A stretch of 5,707 nt of DNA from an uncultured Desulfohalobiaceae bacterium (GTDB lineage: Bacteria > Desulfobacterota > Desulfovibrionia > Desulfovibrionales > Desulfonatronovibrionaceae). Shown one piece after another: positions 5,016-5,707 of this stretch. How positions within the stretch are numbered: position 1 is the stretch's first letter; each line of letters starts with the position of its first letter. The stretch is taken from NCBI GenBank assembly GCA_913055195.1, contig CAJXJU010000099.1, positions 1-5,707 on the forward strand. Reading direction: 5' to 3'. The notes beneath the pieces are model-generated. The model was not told the DNA's origin, searched no databases, and was given only the letters and a program-made list of their open reading frames with translations. Made by a program: the position numbers and the translations under genes.

Positions 5016-5707
5016 CTATTGGATTTTATTGATCTGTTCCTTAAACTCCTGCAAGGAATTAACCTTGATAGCCAGTCTGTGCAATGCCTTTAAAATATCT
5101 TTGTCAATAATAGCTTTAATTTTACCAGATATGTCCGGGTCAGGAAGGCCAAACCGTTCCATCAGGGTGTCCATTAGCATTTCTTGCGCAAGAATCATAC
5201 CCTCCATACGTCCTTTTTCTATCCATTTTTGCATAAGTGTTGGCATGATTTCCTCCATGTCTATTTGCTGAATTGCTTTTTGAATATCTTGTTCTGTTAT
5301 TTTGTCAGTTGTGCTGGCAATATAAGTCAGGAGTGTTTCTATGTATTCCAGTGCTGTGTTGCTTTTAGTCAGACCTTTAAACAAAGAAAAGATTTTGTTC
5401 AGATGTTTTGCAGGCTCATGGCCTGTGATATATTTCAGGGCCATTAAGGTTGCCTGAAGAATAACAGTGCCTTTGATTTCCTGGTCACTTCTGGCTGAAA
5501 AGTCATAAACAGTGTATTGAAAATCAGGAATAAAAGGTTTGAGTGCTGGATCAGGAAGATGAAAAAGGGATATAAAATCAGTGCGTACATGCCATTTGTG
5601 TTTACCATTATAAATAACCAGAGGAATAATGATTGGCAAGGGCAGGGGATTTTTTTGTTTAAGATAAAGCTCCCAGATTCTGACCATGTATCTGAGCAAT
5701 TGTAGAG
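5016..5707 (-). CDS. Rpn/YhgA-family transposase-nuclease, N terminus beyond window
   Basis: The visible part is about 230 C-terminal residues. The frame is open to the window edge (it reads LQLLRYMVRIWELY), so the TTG at 5699 is an internal Leu codon, not a start. Family features: QLLRYMVRIWELYLKQ, PLPIIIPLVIYNGKHKW, FIPDFQYTVYDFSARSDQEIKG, then a helical region and a charged C-terminal part (IEKGRMEGMILAQEMLMDTLMERFG) like the DUF4351-type tails of these proteins. Rpn proteins are PD-(D/E)XK DNA endonucleases linked to RecA-independent recombination and are often multicopy. The catalytic core lies mostly in the missing N-terminal part, so activity cannot be judged. The stop is 28 bp before can1, close enough for read-through. 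No terminal inverted repeats are seen at this end. Confidence 0.85.
   Translation of the reverse strand, partial: LQLLRYMVRIWELYLKQKNPLPLPIIIPLVIYNGKHKWHVRTDFISLFHLPDPALKPFIPDFQYTVYDFSARSDQEIKGTVILQATLMALKYITGHEPAKHLNKIFSLFKGLTKSNTALEYIETLLTYIASTTDKITEQDIQKAIQQIDMEEIMPTLMQKWIEKGRMEGMILAQEMLMDTLMERFGLPDPDISGKIKAIIDKDILKALHRLAIKVNSLQEFKEQINKIQ

Noticed and set aside
5697..5699. TTG at 5699 as the start of the Rpn-family gene
   Set aside because: The frame is open upstream and encodes LQ before LLRYMVRIWE, a conserved internal segment of the family. The true start is outside the window.

Overview
This AT-rich window has six genes, all on the minus strand, so transcription runs from high to low coordinates. 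It looks like part of the accessory region of a type III CRISPR-Cas locus. The organism is probably Gram-negative: two genes encode predicted lipoproteins with signal peptides, and one of them resembles the outer-membrane lipoprotein TraT. The AT-rich sequence, the Rpn-family gene and the ATTCAAC-type intergenic repeats would fit a Desulfobacterota-like bacterium, but that is an impression only. No marker gene in the window settles the taxonomy.

Layout in transcription order. (1) 5707-5016: the C-terminal part of an Rpn/YhgA-type transposase-nuclease gene, cut by the window edge. (2) 4987-2915: a 690-residue protein with two CARF domains and a C-terminal PD-(D/E)XK nuclease domain. This is the architecture of Can1, a nuclease activated by cyclic oligoadenylate (cA4 in the characterised Can1). 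(3) 2833-2486: a small protein with three membrane helices, resembling the COG3671/DUF4870 group. (4) 2452-1730: a lipoprotein of unknown function. (5) 1655-969: a TraT-like lipoprotein; the likely start is eight codons inside the longest ORF. (6) 962-135: a Cas6 CRISPR RNA endonuclease. Positions 1-134 hold heptamer repeats and small inverted repeats but no gene.

How it may work together (inference): Cas6 would process CRISPR RNA for a type III effector encoded outside the window. That effector's Cas10 would make cyclic oligoadenylate, which would switch on the Can1-like nuclease. The three envelope genes between can1 and cas6 run in the same direction with short gaps, and the TraT-like gene is only 6 bp from cas6. 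They may be co-expressed passengers or an undescribed envelope arm of the defence locus. A perfect 12-bp inverted repeat in the 81-bp gap after can1 would pair with the ribosome binding site of the membrane-protein gene in any read-through transcript. It is the most distinctive regulatory candidate in the window. No cas10, csm/cmr gene or CRISPR array is present here.
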